The notes below the pieces were generated by a model. The model worked only from the letters and a program-made list of their open reading frames with translations. It was not told where the DNA came from and made no database searches. From NCBI GenBank assembly GCA_003326195.1, contig LXQE01000158.1:1-61259 (forward strand): 61,259 nucleotides of DNA. The letters are read 5' to 3'. Position 1 is the first letter of the stretch, and every line of letters begins with the position of its first letter. This stretch comes from Nostoc punctiforme NIES-2108 (GTDB lineage: Bacteria > Cyanobacteriota > Cyanobacteriia > Cyanobacteriales > Nostocaceae). The translations under genes and the position numbers were made by a program. This document shows positions 7,855 through 16,800 of this stretch, piece after piece.

Positions 7855-8952
7855 TTATTTTTCAGTTACTTTAGCCTCTACGTTATTTTTAGCTAAAAAC
7901 ATCGCTCTATCTTTTAATAATTTTGCAATTCCATAAATTTCATCTAAAGAGCGAATTTTTGTTTTTACTTCTTTATTGTCTACATCTAAAATCGCAATTT
8001 GTTTATTTTCAGAGTTAAGCCATAAACGGCAAATGGTTTTGTTTTTATTTCCATCAATGTTAATCCCAAAATAATTTTGTGTGTCTCTATACTGGATACG
8101 ATTTAATTCAATAACCTCGCGCAGGATTGATTTAACAATATAAAAGCCTTCAAGCTCCTCGGCTGTTGTTAAAATATTAGTGCTTTCAACTTTTACTTCT
8201 GGGTTAGTAACTACTGGTTCCGGGGTTTTTGGATCTGGATTATTTATAATGGACATTAGTTTTTCGTTAATTCTCTCGTTAACATAATCATTAAGAGAAC
8301 ATTTAATAATTTCAGTAAACCTGTCTACAACGGATGAAACCATGTGTCCTTTGTGAACTTGACTAGCAAAGAGTTTAACGAAATCTGGGCTAGGATTTGT
8401 AAACTGTTCTGATATTAATCGGTTAATTTCTTTTTTATCTAAAAGCTGTCTTGCACAACTAGCCATTTCATCAGGGTTAAATACTTCCTTAGAAAACTTT
8501 TTCAGTTCACTTACTGACGACTCATTGAAATCTAATATATTAAACTCAAAAAATGGTTTGTCGTCCACAAGATTAGTTCTTTTTGTATCAGTGTAGAACC
8601 AATAATGTATTCCATTAGTCAACACGGCAAATCTTGCTTGCGTTGTATTAAAATACTTGAATAGCTGTTCAAAGTTTTTAGGATGTGCTAAATCATTTTT
8701 ATGATATTTACATTCTATTAAAATCGATGGTATCCCATTGGTTAGAATTGCATAATCAATTTTCTCACCCTTTAAACCTGGAGTAGCAGCAGTAAATTCT
8801 GGGTAAACTTCATTAGTATTAAAAACGCTATACCCTAAAGCTTGAATTAAAGGTAAAACGAAAGCAGTTTTTGCGGCTTCTTCTGTCTGTACTGAGTCTT
8901 TTAACTTTTCAACGTGCTGGGCAACATCTTTAACCGCATCAATAAAGTCCAT
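7855..8952 (-). CDS. Lone HsdR N-terminal-type nuclease (restriction endonuclease-like)
   Basis: A 365-residue protein with a PD-(D/E)XK nuclease domain of the type found at the N-terminus of type I restriction R subunits. It shows an early acidic helix (E24/E25), D66 in EKIDYAIL, and E80 and K82 in SILIECKYH, then the family element FAVLTNGIHYWFYTDT. There is no helicase motor, and no methylase or specificity gene nearby. The C-terminal 200 residues (about 170-365) contain a helical region and a possible small-ligand or RNA-binding beta part (KTICRLWLNSENKQIAILD) that I cannot name. Stand-alone proteins like this are common in cyanobacteria and usually annotated only as restriction-like. A defence role is likely but unproven. 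Confidence 0.8.
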   Translation of the reverse strand: MDFIDAVKDVAQHVEKLKDSVQTEEAAKTAFVLPLIQALGYSVFNTNEVYPEFTAATPGLKGEKIDYAILTNGIPSILIECKYHKNDLAHPKNFEQLFKYFNTTQARFAVLTNGIHYWFYTDTKRTNLVDDKPFFEFNILDFNESSVSELKKFSKEVFNPDEMASCARQLLDKKEINRLISEQFTNPSPDFVKLFASQVHKGHMVSSVVDRFTEIIKCSLNDYVNERINEKLMSIINNPDPKTPEPVVTNPEVKVESTNILTTAEELEGFYIVKSILREVIELNRIQYRDTQNYFGINIDGNKNKTICRLWLNSENKQIAILDVDNKEVKTKIRSLDEIYGIAKLLKDRAMFLAKNNVEAKVTEK

Positions 8953-9436
8953 AGTTTTATCTCATACTTATATTTGTTTTTACAAGTATGGCACGGGTGA
9001 TTAATTTTGCCCATAGATTGCTTAGAGGTGGACTAACTTTACTCCCCTACCCATCTACCCCCCGGTTCCTGGAACCGAACCTCATGATTGTCATATTTAC
9101 CCCTAAAAAAACGTGATCGCAGTAGGGAATTGTATTTCTCTATATTAAAAAGTAGGAAAAGTAGGATGTTTGGGTAACGGTAAAGCCAATCTATTATTAT
9201 GGAACCTTGTTGCTGTTTGTAAACATACGTTGATTCTTTGCCCACCGAACCCATATCTGCAAATCTTTTCAGCAGCTACTCTGCCCTCTGAAAGAATTTG
9301 GCTAACTTCATATATCATGAATGGTCAATTTTTGTAGTTAAATTGACAACATAGTAATAAAAAGTAGCATATACTAAGTATTACAAGCCTCCCATAAAAA
9401 TCTGGGAGAATCTCAACGTGCAAGGAGGTAAATCCT
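8953..9436. other. Intergenic region with two inverted repeats
   Basis: About 480 bp without a convincing gene. A palindrome CGGTTCC-T-GGAACCG lies at 9063-9077. A small stem, CTCCCA/TGGGAG, at 9389-9408 sits about 28 bp upstream of the dioxygenase start and just before its ribosome-binding site, so it could affect that gene's translation. Confidence 0.45.
9422..9428 (+). promoter_or_regulatory. Strong Shine-Dalgarno for the dioxygenase gene
   Basis: AAGGAGG, fully complementary to the 16S tail, is placed 8 nt before ATG 9437. It is stronger than at most genes in the window and fixes the start. Confidence 0.85.
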
Positions 9437-10105
9437 ATGCAAAAAGTGTGGACAGCAACGGAATTAGAATATGCTTTTCTATTTACTCTTAGAAAGGTAA
9501 ATTCCATCAGTCTAGAAGGTTTTAAGGCATTTTTTAATAACATGCCTCTTGACCCTTATATCAAAAACAATTATCGTTCTAGAAGATTATCTCGGTTCAC
9601 AGTCTCTGGAAATCAGTTAATCAAATTACCTCATGGCGTCTTCTTTCAAAGTAAAGAGTATAATCAATTAGCGGGTGACATCAAAAGAGAGTTTGCAGAA
9701 TTAGATGATGCACTCATAGAACTTGATATTTTCAAAAATCTTGTTTTGGCATTTAGTGATTCTTGTAAACTTCATCCTGAAGCTGAAATTGGAGTTCATC
9801 AAATTAGAATTAGTTGTTCTCCAGAAAATTTTGGTAATCCAGCACCTGAAGGTATCCATCAAGATGGCACTGATTTTATTGGCATATTCTCAGTAGATAG
9901 AGAGAATATTCAAGGTGGAGAAACACATCTGTATACTGCCAAAAAACAAAAGCCTGTATTTAGCAAAATTTTAAATCCGGGAGAACTCCTATTGGTTAAT
10001 GACCATGAGTTTTTTCACTACGCCAATCCTATAAAACCACAAACTGAGGCTCCAGGAAATTGGGATGTTTTTGTTCTGACTTCTCCCAGCTTGCTTTCAG
10101 AATAA
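9437..10105 (+). CDS. 2-oxoglutarate/Fe(II) dioxygenase family protein (amino-acid hydroxylase-like)
   Basis: A 222-residue protein resembling the 2OG-Fe dioxygenase family that includes bacterial free L-isoleucine/L-leucine hydroxylases and BsmA. The iron-binding HxD is visible in EGIHQDGTDF and the distal His in NDHEFFHYANPI. GGETHLYT lies between them, as in that family, and the VHQIRISC strand precedes the metal site. Length matches the family (about 220-260). No biosynthetic cluster surrounds it, so the substrate is unknown; a free amino acid is the best guess. It is a single-gene unit with a near-perfect ribosome-binding site. Confidence 0.85.
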   Translation: MQKVWTATELEYAFLFTLRKVNSISLEGFKAFFNNMPLDPYIKNNYRSRRLSRFTVSGNQLIKLPHGVFFQSKEYNQLAGDIKREFAELDDALIELDIFKNLVLAFSDSCKLHPEAEIGVHQIRISCSPENFGNPAPEGIHQDGTDFIGIFSVDRENIQGGETHLYTAKKQKPVFSKILNPGELLLVNDHEFFHYANPIKPQTEAPGNWDVFVLTSPSLLSE

Positions 10106-10423
10106 TTTTAGTGAAAAAAATCAGCACCCAGAAAGAAGAAGAAATTCAGTATTATTAGTATATTGACTCCACAAATTTTCTGCTGATTCTTAACCTATTC
10201 TGACTCCTAATTTCTGGCTTTTAGTCAACTGTAAATATTTTACAATCTACAAGATATGGGGAATTGATCTAGTCATTTCCCCAATTTTTTATTGGAAAGT
10301 AGTATGTTAGTTTTATTTCACATAAAGGATGAAATATACTTAAAATATGAAGATGAGTGCATAGGTTAGGCTACGAAAGAAGTCTGCTGGAATTCAATTA
10401 ACTGAATCAACCAAACAAATGCC
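10106..10423. other. Intergenic region, nothing clear
   Basis: About 320 bp, AT-rich. It presumably contains the end of the dioxygenase transcript and the promoter of the TPR gene. No convincing terminator or operator was seen. Confidence 0.4.
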
Positions 10424-11692
10424 ATGAATGACGAATTCTACAATAGAGGATTGGAAAAGGCTAGGCAAAAAGACTACGCGGGAGCAATTGAGGAATTTAA
10501 CCATACTTTACAACTGACACCTTACTTTAGCGAAGCTTATTTGCAACGGGGTTTAGCACATTATGACTCAGGCGCAATTCTGAAAGCTGTTTCAGATTAT
10601 ACCGAAGCCCTGAAGCTGAATCCTGACAGTGTAGAGGCCTATTATTGTCGCGGATTAGCTAGGGTAGCGCTGAAAAATTTATCGGGGGCGCTAGACGATG
10701 TTGAACGCGCGATTCGTCTCAATTTCAATTATGCTGCTGCTTATAATCTGCGGGGAATGGTGCGGCGCAAACAGGGTTTTATTCAAGATGCGATCGCTAA
10801 CTTTAAAAAAGCTGCTGGGTTATATCTAGAGCAACAGGACAAAGAAAATTGTCGTTTGTCTTTGGAACGAATTAAACAGCTACAACCTAAAGAATTACCT
10901 ACCCTTCAGGAATCGCGTTCCAGCAATGCGCCAATTTTATCCACCAATGATTATTTTACGCAATTATTAGAAAAGGCTGAAAAGGGAGATACTCAAGAAG
11001 CACTTGCCGATTTAAACTGGGTATTAAAAGCCGATCCGCAAGATGCTCAAGCTTACTGCTGTCGTGGCGTTGTGCGTTGTAAAATGGGGAATTATCGAGA
11101 AGCGATCGCAGATTTTAATCAAGCATTACGACTAAATTTTCAAGATGCCATTGTCTATCGCAACCGAGGTAAAGCACGTTCTGTCTTGGGAGATCATCAA
11201 GGTGCGATCGCTGATCTTAACCAAGCACTCCAGATGCAACCCGAAGATGTCTTAGTTTATATTGCCAGAGGTAATGTCTATCGGGCAACGGGCAATTATC
11301 TCAGTGCAATTCAAGATTACACCCAAGCGCTGCAAATCAATTCTGATGATGCTCAAGCTTATTACAATCGCGGTATTGCCTATACTTGTTTAGAAGAAAT
11401 ACAAAACGCCGTGGAAGATTATCAACGGGCGGGGAGTATCTTTTGCCAACAAGAAGACTGGGAAAATTATCAACAAGTCTTAAATAGCTTAGAAAAAATC
11501 CAGAAATTTAGTCCAGAGTCAAAAAAGCAAAAATATCACCTGCTACGTCAGCGACTTTTACGAATGGTTGGAGGATATTGGGAAATTGCCGAACGATTGA
11601 TTCAGCAAAACAAAGATTATCATCCTGGGATGTCAGACGAGTGGTATTTGCAAAAAGTCATTGATGATTTAGAACGCGATCGCAATAGATAA
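10424..11692 (+). CDS. Tetratricopeptide-repeat protein
   Basis: A 422-residue protein built of TPR helix pairs in two blocks, about residues 1-150 and 175-345, eight or more repeats in all. The consensus is clear, for example AYYNRGIAYTCL and GNYREAIADFNQAL. A 40-residue linker lies between the blocks. The last 70 residues (KKQKYHLLRQRLLRMVGG onward) are helical without the TPR pattern. No signal peptide is visible, so it is probably a cytoplasmic protein-interaction scaffold; the partner is unknown. It starts at ATG 10424 and is monocistronic. Confidence 0.9.
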   Translation: MNDEFYNRGLEKARQKDYAGAIEEFNHTLQLTPYFSEAYLQRGLAHYDSGAILKAVSDYTEALKLNPDSVEAYYCRGLARVALKNLSGALDDVERAIRLNFNYAAAYNLRGMVRRKQGFIQDAIANFKKAAGLYLEQQDKENCRLSLERIKQLQPKELPTLQESRSSNAPILSTNDYFTQLLEKAEKGDTQEALADLNWVLKADPQDAQAYCCRGVVRCKMGNYREAIADFNQALRLNFQDAIVYRNRGKARSVLGDHQGAIADLNQALQMQPEDVLVYIARGNVYRATGNYLSAIQDYTQALQINSDDAQAYYNRGIAYTCLEEIQNAVEDYQRAGSIFCQQEDWENYQQVLNSLEKIQKFSPESKKQKYHLLRQRLLRMVGGYWEIAERLIQQNKDYHPGMSDEWYLQKVIDDLERDRNR

Positions 11693-11719
11693 AATATAAA
11701 TGCCACTACAAACGTAAAA

Positions 11720-11746
11720 TCACCCGTACATTATTTATACGGGTGA
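11720..11746 (-). terminator. Hairpin between convergent TPR and DUF4114 genes
   Basis: A 9-bp stem, TCACCCGTA/TACGGGTGA, with a 9-nt loop. On the minus strand it is followed by TTTTA, so it best serves the DUF4114 gene ending at 11817. It may also stop plus-strand transcripts from the TPR gene. Confidence 0.65.
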
Positions 11747-11816
11747 AAATGCGATCGATCACTTGTTATTTTCCAATAGAACTAAATGCACTTTATATTA
11801 AGCACCGTCTCAAAGT

Positions 11817-12665
11817 TTAGTTAGAGGTGCGACTTTGACGGCGGCGGCGCAATCCAAACATACCAACTGCTCCCACCGCAAACATTGATAGAGTAACAGA
11901 TGGTTCAGGAACAGTAGCACCAATTAACGCTTTAACATTTGCCTCGCCGATATCAAGAACGACGACAACATCATTAAAGTCGCGATCGGAACCTTCGTTC
12001 CACTTACCAGTTGCAGAATCTACCCCTGAAGCATGTAAACCACCGTATAAATCCTCGAATGCCAGGAGGATGTAGTTGTTGTAAGCGTAAGCAACTGCGT
12101 GCTGTAGTCCGTCAGCATTAGAGGCAGTGTCAGTACCAAAGATATTGGCAGAGTTGCCACGGATCAAACCATCAGCTCTCAACCAGAAGTCGAGTTGAGT
12201 ACCTGCGGTAACATTACCAACTTTGACGCCATCACCCAGTTTTAGGGCATTACCACCCCAGTCACCACTAACACATCCATTTCCTTGACAGGAAATATCA
12301 TTAAAAAGCAGCCCAGACTTATTAGTAGTTCCTGTAGATTCAAAGGCTAACTGGTTTCTATAACCTGCGCCCTCATTGATAAAGTAAACAGAAACATCGT
12401 GGTCGTATTTTAGGTTTAATTTATTGGGGTCTAATTTAAATTGTCCGCTGTTTGGAAGTGCAACACTTTCTGCTTGGACAAATTGTTGGAAAGGAGTGTC
12501 GTTAAAACCAGTTTGAGACTTATTATATATAGTTGATTGAGTCCAAGAGCTATTCCAATTAAAATCAGCAGCCGATGCAGTTTCTACTTTAGAAATTAAT
12601 CCGGTTAAGGTAGCTGTAGCAGCAATCAAGGCTGTGAATAAGTTAGGTTTCATATTATGAGCCAT
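11817..12665 (-). CDS. DUF4114 protein with PEP-CTERM sorting signal
   Basis: An exported 282-residue protein. A signal peptide is visible at about residues 5-33 (ATLTGLISKVETASAA). The C-terminal half holds a DUF4114-like region with the diagnostic GSDRDFNDVVVVLDIG. The end is a PEP-CTERM signal: VPEPSV, then a short hydrophobic helix (SMFAVGAVGMFGL) and RRRRQ. In the PEP-CTERM/exosortase system such proteins are processed and sent to the cell surface or extracellular matrix. Two cysteines lie in SCQGNGC. It starts at ATG 12665 or the in-frame ATG four codons later. The single gene has a long AT-rich upstream region. Confidence 0.9.
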   Translation of the reverse strand: MAHNMKPNLFTALIAATATLTGLISKVETASAADFNWNSSWTQSTIYNKSQTGFNDTPFQQFVQAESVALPNSGQFKLDPNKLNLKYDHDVSVYFINEGAGYRNQLAFESTGTTNKSGLLFNDISCQGNGCVSGDWGGNALKLGDGVKVGNVTAGTQLDFWLRADGLIRGNSANIFGTDTASNADGLQHAVAYAYNNYILLAFEDLYGGLHASGVDSATGKWNEGSDRDFNDVVVVLDIGEANVKALIGATVPEPSVTLSMFAVGAVGMFGLRRRRQSRTSN

Positions 12666-13482
12666 TAAGTAGGAAAAACAATTTAGATAATGCTTTTTGA
12701 GCAGTTATCTGTCTTTAGTTGTCTCTTACTTCTAACAGCTATACTTCTGCAACGTCAATCTGTTTATTTACTTTTGCTAGTATATTTAAATAGCTCTTTA
12801 TCTAAAGTATTTCTACTGAAAAAATACACTTATGATTTGGTATTACACTGCTATTAACACTTAGCAATTAAACTTATACATGATTGAAACTTAATTAAAA
12901 ATTTATACTTTTTATAAAAATAAGATATGCAATTTATATAGTGAAAAGCTAAAAGCTTAATCTATAGGAATTTTCATTTAAATGAGGTAGATAAGCAATG
13001 GTGCGCTGCCATCCGTATCAACTAAGCCTTGCCTCAGTTAATACGCTGCTATACAAATAGAGTTGATCTCCGTACTTACGTTGGGAAACGTAGTAATCTA
13101 TCAAATCAATGAAACCTGGGTAAATAAGTTTAGTCTTTGTTTTAAGCGCTAAAGTGTTTACTACGTATTACACTTTCCTTGACTTGATTAACTAGTACAG
13201 TGGGCGCGGAAATAAACATACCATTTCAAATGGTGCAAGAAGCTCGGAATACAATTATGCGTGACTTTTGACTTTTGATTTCCGCCTTGCGGTACTAGTA
13301 GTCTGTCAAAATCGACTTCGGTATAGTCAGAATCTAGAAGTTATGCCAAGAATGGGAGACAATTTGAGGGGGTTGTACTTTAAAATGACAGTCTTTGCTT
13401 AGACTTGATGAATATCTTTTAAGGTTAAAATAATCAAGCTTTTCCAGAGCTACATTCCCCCTTTCACAGATAAAATCTATAT
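12666..13482. other. Long AT-rich intergenic region between divergent genes
   Basis: About 820 bp between the divergent DUF4114 and argS starts, with no ORF that I can support. It must hold both promoters. The part up to about 12950 is extremely AT-rich. Around 13260-13320 there are dispersed-repeat-like fragments (GACTTTTGACTTTTGA). No structured RNA was recognised. Confidence 0.5.
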
Positions 13483-15237
13483 ATGAACGCTACACAAGAA
13501 AAACTAAAAGCTCAGGTAGAGCAGGCTTTAATCGCAGCTTTCGGCGCTGAATTAGCTGGAGTAGATCCCATTTTGGTTCCTGCTAGCAATCCTAAATTTG
13601 GCGATTATCAGGCGAATGTGGCTTTATCCCTAAGTAAAAAGTTAGGAAAGCAACCAAGAGCGATCGCAGGTGCGATCGTTGAGAAACTAGATGTATCCGA
13701 AATCTGCGAACCGCCAGAAATCGCTGGCCCAGGATTTATCAATCTCAAACTGAAAACAGCATATTTAGAAGCACAACTAAACGCGATTCAAGCCGATCCC
13801 AGGCTGGGAGTTCCAGCCGCGCAAACGCCAAAGCGGGAAATTGTGGATTTTTCCAGTCCCAATATTGCTAAAGAAATGCACGTCGGACACTTGCGTTCGA
13901 CGATTATTGGTGATTCCATCGCCCGAATTTTAGAATTTCAAGGACATGATGTACTGCGGTTAAATCATGTAGGCGATTGGGGTACGCAGTTTGGAATGTT
14001 AATCGCCTATCTGCGGGAAGTTTACCCAGATGCGCTTACCACGGCTAATGCTTTAGATATTGGTGATTTAGTCTCTTTTTATCGCAAAGCCAAATTGCGC
14101 TTTGATGCCGATGAAGCTTTTCAAGAAACAGCACGCCAAGAAGTTGTCAGATTACAAGCAGGTGCTGAAGATACACTCCATGCTTGGAAACTATTGTGCG
14201 AACAGTCGCGGCGGGAGTTTCAAGTAATTTATGAGTTGCTGGATATCAAGTTAACTGAACGCGGCGAATCTTTTTATAACCCTTTATTATCTGGGGTTGT
14301 AGAAGATTTAGATAAATCTGGGTTACTGGTTGAAAATCAAGGGGCAAAATGCGTTTTTCTGGAAGGGTTTACAAATAGAGAAGGTGAACCTTTACCCTTA
14401 ATTGTGCAGAAATCAGATGGTGGCTATAACTACGCCACAACAGATTTAGCATCTCTGCGCTACCGAATTCAGCAGGATGAAGCAAAGCGGATAATTTATG
14501 TAACAGATGCTGGACAAGGAAACCACTTCGCCCAATTTTTTCAGGTAGCACGCAAAGCTGGATGGATTCCTGATGATGTGGAATTAGTGCATGTTCCCTT
14601 TGGGTTGGTGTTAGGAGAAGATGGTAAAAGAATCAAAACTCGTTTTGGGGACAGTGTGCGTTTGCGGGATTTGTTAGATGAAGCTGTTTCTCGTGCCCAT
14701 GCTGACCTAAAAACTAGATTACAAAAAGAAGAACGCCAAGAAAGTGAAGAATTCATTAATGAAGTTGCTAGAGTAGTTGGAATCAGCGCAGTTAAGTATG
14801 CAGACTTAAGCCAAAATCGCACCAGTAATTACATCTTCAGCTATGACAAAATGCTGGATCTCAAAGGCAATACTGCGCCCTATATGCTGTATGTTTATGC
14901 GCGAATTCATGGGATTAGCCGCAAGGGTGATATTAACTTTAAAGAGTTAGGAAATAATGCTGTTTTGTTAGAGCATGAAACAGAATTAGCTCTGGCAAAA
15001 TATTTACTTCAACTGGATGAAGTTATTAGTAGTGTAGAGCAAGACTTGCTGCCCAATCGTTTATGTGAGTATTTGTTTGAACTGAGTCAGAAGTTTAACC
15101 AATTCTACGATCGCTGTCCTATACTACAAACGGAGGAACCGCAGCGCACATCTCGTTTGATTCTGTGTGATTTGACTGCTAGAACTCTGAAGTTGGGATT
15201 ATCTTTATTGGGAATTCAGGTATTGGAGAGGATGTAA
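13483..15237 (+). CDS. argS: Arginyl-tRNA synthetase
   Basis: A class I aminoacyl-tRNA synthetase that charges tRNA-Arg. Its 584 residues are the normal bacterial length. Visible parts are the N-terminal Add-1 domain with NPKFGDYQANVAL, the HIGH-type motif HVGHLRST preceded by SSPNIAKEMH, the catalytic strand LNHVGDWGTQFGML, the degenerate second motif in EDGKRIKTRFG (family members often lack a canonical KMSKS), and the C-terminal DALR anticodon domain with LYVYARIHGISRK and a LCEYLFELSQKFNQFY helix. It starts at ATG 13483. It is essential and probably monocistronic. Confidence 0.97.
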   Translation: MNATQEKLKAQVEQALIAAFGAELAGVDPILVPASNPKFGDYQANVALSLSKKLGKQPRAIAGAIVEKLDVSEICEPPEIAGPGFINLKLKTAYLEAQLNAIQADPRLGVPAAQTPKREIVDFSSPNIAKEMHVGHLRSTIIGDSIARILEFQGHDVLRLNHVGDWGTQFGMLIAYLREVYPDALTTANALDIGDLVSFYRKAKLRFDADEAFQETARQEVVRLQAGAEDTLHAWKLLCEQSRREFQVIYELLDIKLTERGESFYNPLLSGVVEDLDKSGLLVENQGAKCVFLEGFTNREGEPLPLIVQKSDGGYNYATTDLASLRYRIQQDEAKRIIYVTDAGQGNHFAQFFQVARKAGWIPDDVELVHVPFGLVLGEDGKRIKTRFGDSVRLRDLLDEAVSRAHADLKTRLQKEERQESEEFINEVARVVGISAVKYADLSQNRTSNYIFSYDKMLDLKGNTAPYMLYVYARIHGISRKGDINFKELGNNAVLLEHETELALAKYLLQLDEVISSVEQDLLPNRLCEYLFELSQKFNQFYDRCPILQTEEPQRTSRLILCDLTARTLKLGLSLLGIQVLERM

Positions 15238-15245
15238 TATTTTTT

Positions 15246-15293
15246 TAACGCAAAGGTACGCAAAGGTAACGCTAAGGTACGCAGAGTAAGAGT
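15246..15293. repeat. Direct repeats of the ACGCAAAGGT type
   Basis: Short degenerate units (ACGCAAAGGT, ACGCTAAGGT, ACGCAGAG) lie in tandem between argS and the Uma2 gene. Related sequence recurs at about 37130-37160 and in the hairpins at 34327 and 39085, so this is a dispersed family in this genome. Confidence 0.7.
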
Positions 15294-15362
15294 TAAGCTG
15301 ATTTGTGCTTTGTGTACTTTGCGGTTTTTTAATTAGAATTGCTGGACTGGAGGCGATCGCTT

Positions 15363-15926
15363 ATGGTACGAACACCATCAAAAAGCATAACTTTGGCAGA
15401 GTTTCTGAAGCTACCAGAAACGAAGCCCGCTAGTGAATATATCAATGGTCAAATTATTCAAAAACCTATGCCACAGGGAAAGCACAGTATAATTCAAGGT
15501 GAAATGGTTAGCACTGTCAACTTAACAGTCAAGCCCAAACGAATTGCTCGTGCTTTTCCAGAACTGCGGTGTACTTTTGGTGGAAGGTCAATAGTTCCAG
15601 ATGTTTCTGTATTTACTTGGCAAAGAATTCCTCGTGATGAAAATGGTGAAGTTGCCAACGTATTCCAAGCAGCTCCCGATTGGACTATCGAAATTCTATC
15701 ACCTGACCAAAGACAAACGAAAGTTACAAAAAATATTTTACATTGCTTGAATTATGAAACACAAATGGGTTGGTTGATCGATCCAGAAGAGCAAACGGTA
15801 TTTGTATACATTCGCAATCAACAGCCAGTCATGTTCGATGAACTAGAAGCTTTACTTCCAGTGCCAGATTTTGCAAGTGAGTTGAGACTGACAGTAGGAG
15901 ATTTATTTGGTTGGCTGTTGGAGTAA
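15363..15926 (+). CDS. Uma2 family (DUF820) endonuclease-like protein
   Basis: A 187-residue member of the Uma2 family, which is hugely expanded in cyanobacteria and has a restriction-endonuclease-like fold of mostly unknown target. Family marks are the N-terminal TLAEFLKLPETKPASEYINGQI, the acidic SIVPDVSVFTW, WTIEILSPDQRQTKVTKNI and a C-terminal GWLIDPEEQTVFVY. The core residues D (PDVSV), E (IEILSP) and the Lys of TKN fit the active-site pattern. ATG 15363 is chosen because TGGAGG lies 9 nt upstream; an upstream TTG (15339) is less likely. No antitoxin-like partner is adjacent. Confidence 0.88.
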   Translation: MVRTPSKSITLAEFLKLPETKPASEYINGQIIQKPMPQGKHSIIQGEMVSTVNLTVKPKRIARAFPELRCTFGGRSIVPDVSVFTWQRIPRDENGEVANVFQAAPDWTIEILSPDQRQTKVTKNILHCLNYETQMGWLIDPEEQTVFVYIRNQQPVMFDELEALLPVPDFASELRLTVGDLFGWLLE

Positions 15927-15934
15927 ACCCAATC

Positions 15935-16414
15935 ATGTCAAACCCTGACAGCCTGAGTAAGGAAATACAGCAAATACAACAGGTTTTATGGGTAGGAATC
16001 GGTTGTAACCGGGGAACATCATGGGAGTTGATCGATCTGGCAATTGAGCAAGTATTTCGAGAAAATCAACTTTTTACAAGTGCGATCGCAGGGATTGCTA
16101 CCATTGACACTAAAGCCTCGGAAGTAGGCTTAGTCAAACTTTGTCGCCTCCGCAATTTGCCCTTAAAAACCTTTTCTGCGGAAATTCTTAGCTCTGTCTG
16201 TGTCCCAAACCCTGCCACAATTACCGACGATAAAGTAGGTACGCCTAGCGTAGCAGAGGCAGCTGCTATTCTTGCAGCCTCTCAACTCACATCTTTGACT
16301 GTTTTCCCCTTTACAAACATAGAGGAATTGCGGGTGAAGTTCTTAGTTCCTAAACAAATTTTCCAAATACAAGGGCAACTAGGAGCGGTAACTCTTGCTG
16401 TTGCCCAAGCTTAA
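15935..16414 (+). CDS. Stand-alone CbiG C-terminal domain protein
   Basis: A 159-residue protein matching only the C-terminal domain of CbiG (cobalt-precorrin-5A hydrolase), which opens the delta-lactone and releases acetaldehyde in anaerobic cobalamin synthesis. It shows VGIGCNRGTSWELI, IATIDTKASEVGLVKL, and the glycine/serine-rich stretch with VGTPSVAEAAA. The N-terminal and middle CbiG domains are absent from this gene. It may work with the rest encoded elsewhere or have another role. ATG 15935 has GGAG 11 nt upstream; a TTG at 15911 overlapping the Uma2 gene is less likely. It lies 8 bp after Uma2, so is probably co-transcribed. Confidence 0.85.
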   Translation: MSNPDSLSKEIQQIQQVLWVGIGCNRGTSWELIDLAIEQVFRENQLFTSAIAGIATIDTKASEVGLVKLCRLRNLPLKTFSAEILSSVCVPNPATITDDKVGTPSVAEAAAILAASQLTSLTVFPFTNIEELRVKFLVPKQIFQIQGQLGAVTLAVAQA

Positions 16415-16446
16415 AATATTAGTATTACAAAAGTTCCCTAATTTTT

Positions 16447-16800
16447 CTAGTCAACAACTCTCAAAAAATAGTTAATTATGCTAGAAACAATTGCCAGCAC
16501 AATTGAACCTAACAAAGCAGGTAAAAAGCCCTGAATCTCAAAACCAGAACCAGGAGTTAGGATACTTGCCAGCCAAAGGGCTAAGGCGTTAATCACCAAT
16601 GTAAATAAACCAAAGGTGAGTAAGGTAATTGGAAACGTCAAAATCTGTAAAATTGGTCTAATAAATGCATTAACCAAACCAATTACAAAGGCAGCGATTA
16701 AGGCAGTCACAAAATTCTTGATAAAGAATCCCGGAACGATATTAGCTGTAATGAATAACGCCACCGCAGTACCGAGCCAAGTTAATAAAAAGTGTTGCAT
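16447..16800 (-). CDS. Phage-holin-4-superfamily small membrane protein (YvlD-like)
   Basis: A 117-residue integral membrane protein of the PF04020 type, with four hydrophobic segments (about 4-22, 30-50, 54-78, 92-113) and the conserved VNAFIRPILQILTFPIT and INALALWLAS motifs. Despite the family name, members are ordinary chromosomal proteins of unknown function in many bacteria, and there is no phage context here. It starts at ATG 16800 and is convergent with the CbiG-domain gene. Confidence 0.88.
   Translation of the reverse strand: MQHFLLTWLGTAVALFITANIVPGFFIKNFVTALIAAFVIGLVNAFIRPILQILTFPITLLTFGLFTLVINALALWLASILTPGSGFEIQGFLPALLGSIVLAIVSSIINYFLRVVD

Noticed and set aside
9039..9254. Minus-strand frame of 71 residues
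   Set aside because: No ribosome site, no domain, odd composition, and it overlaps a palindrome; most likely non-coding.
9325..9543. Minus-strand frame of 72 residues overlapping the dioxygenase start
   Set aside because: It runs antisense over a well-supported gene and its ribosome site and has no recognisable domain.
16447..16800. Prophage remnant based on a holin-family name
   Set aside because: The PF04020 family is an ordinary chromosomal membrane protein family and no other phage gene is nearby.
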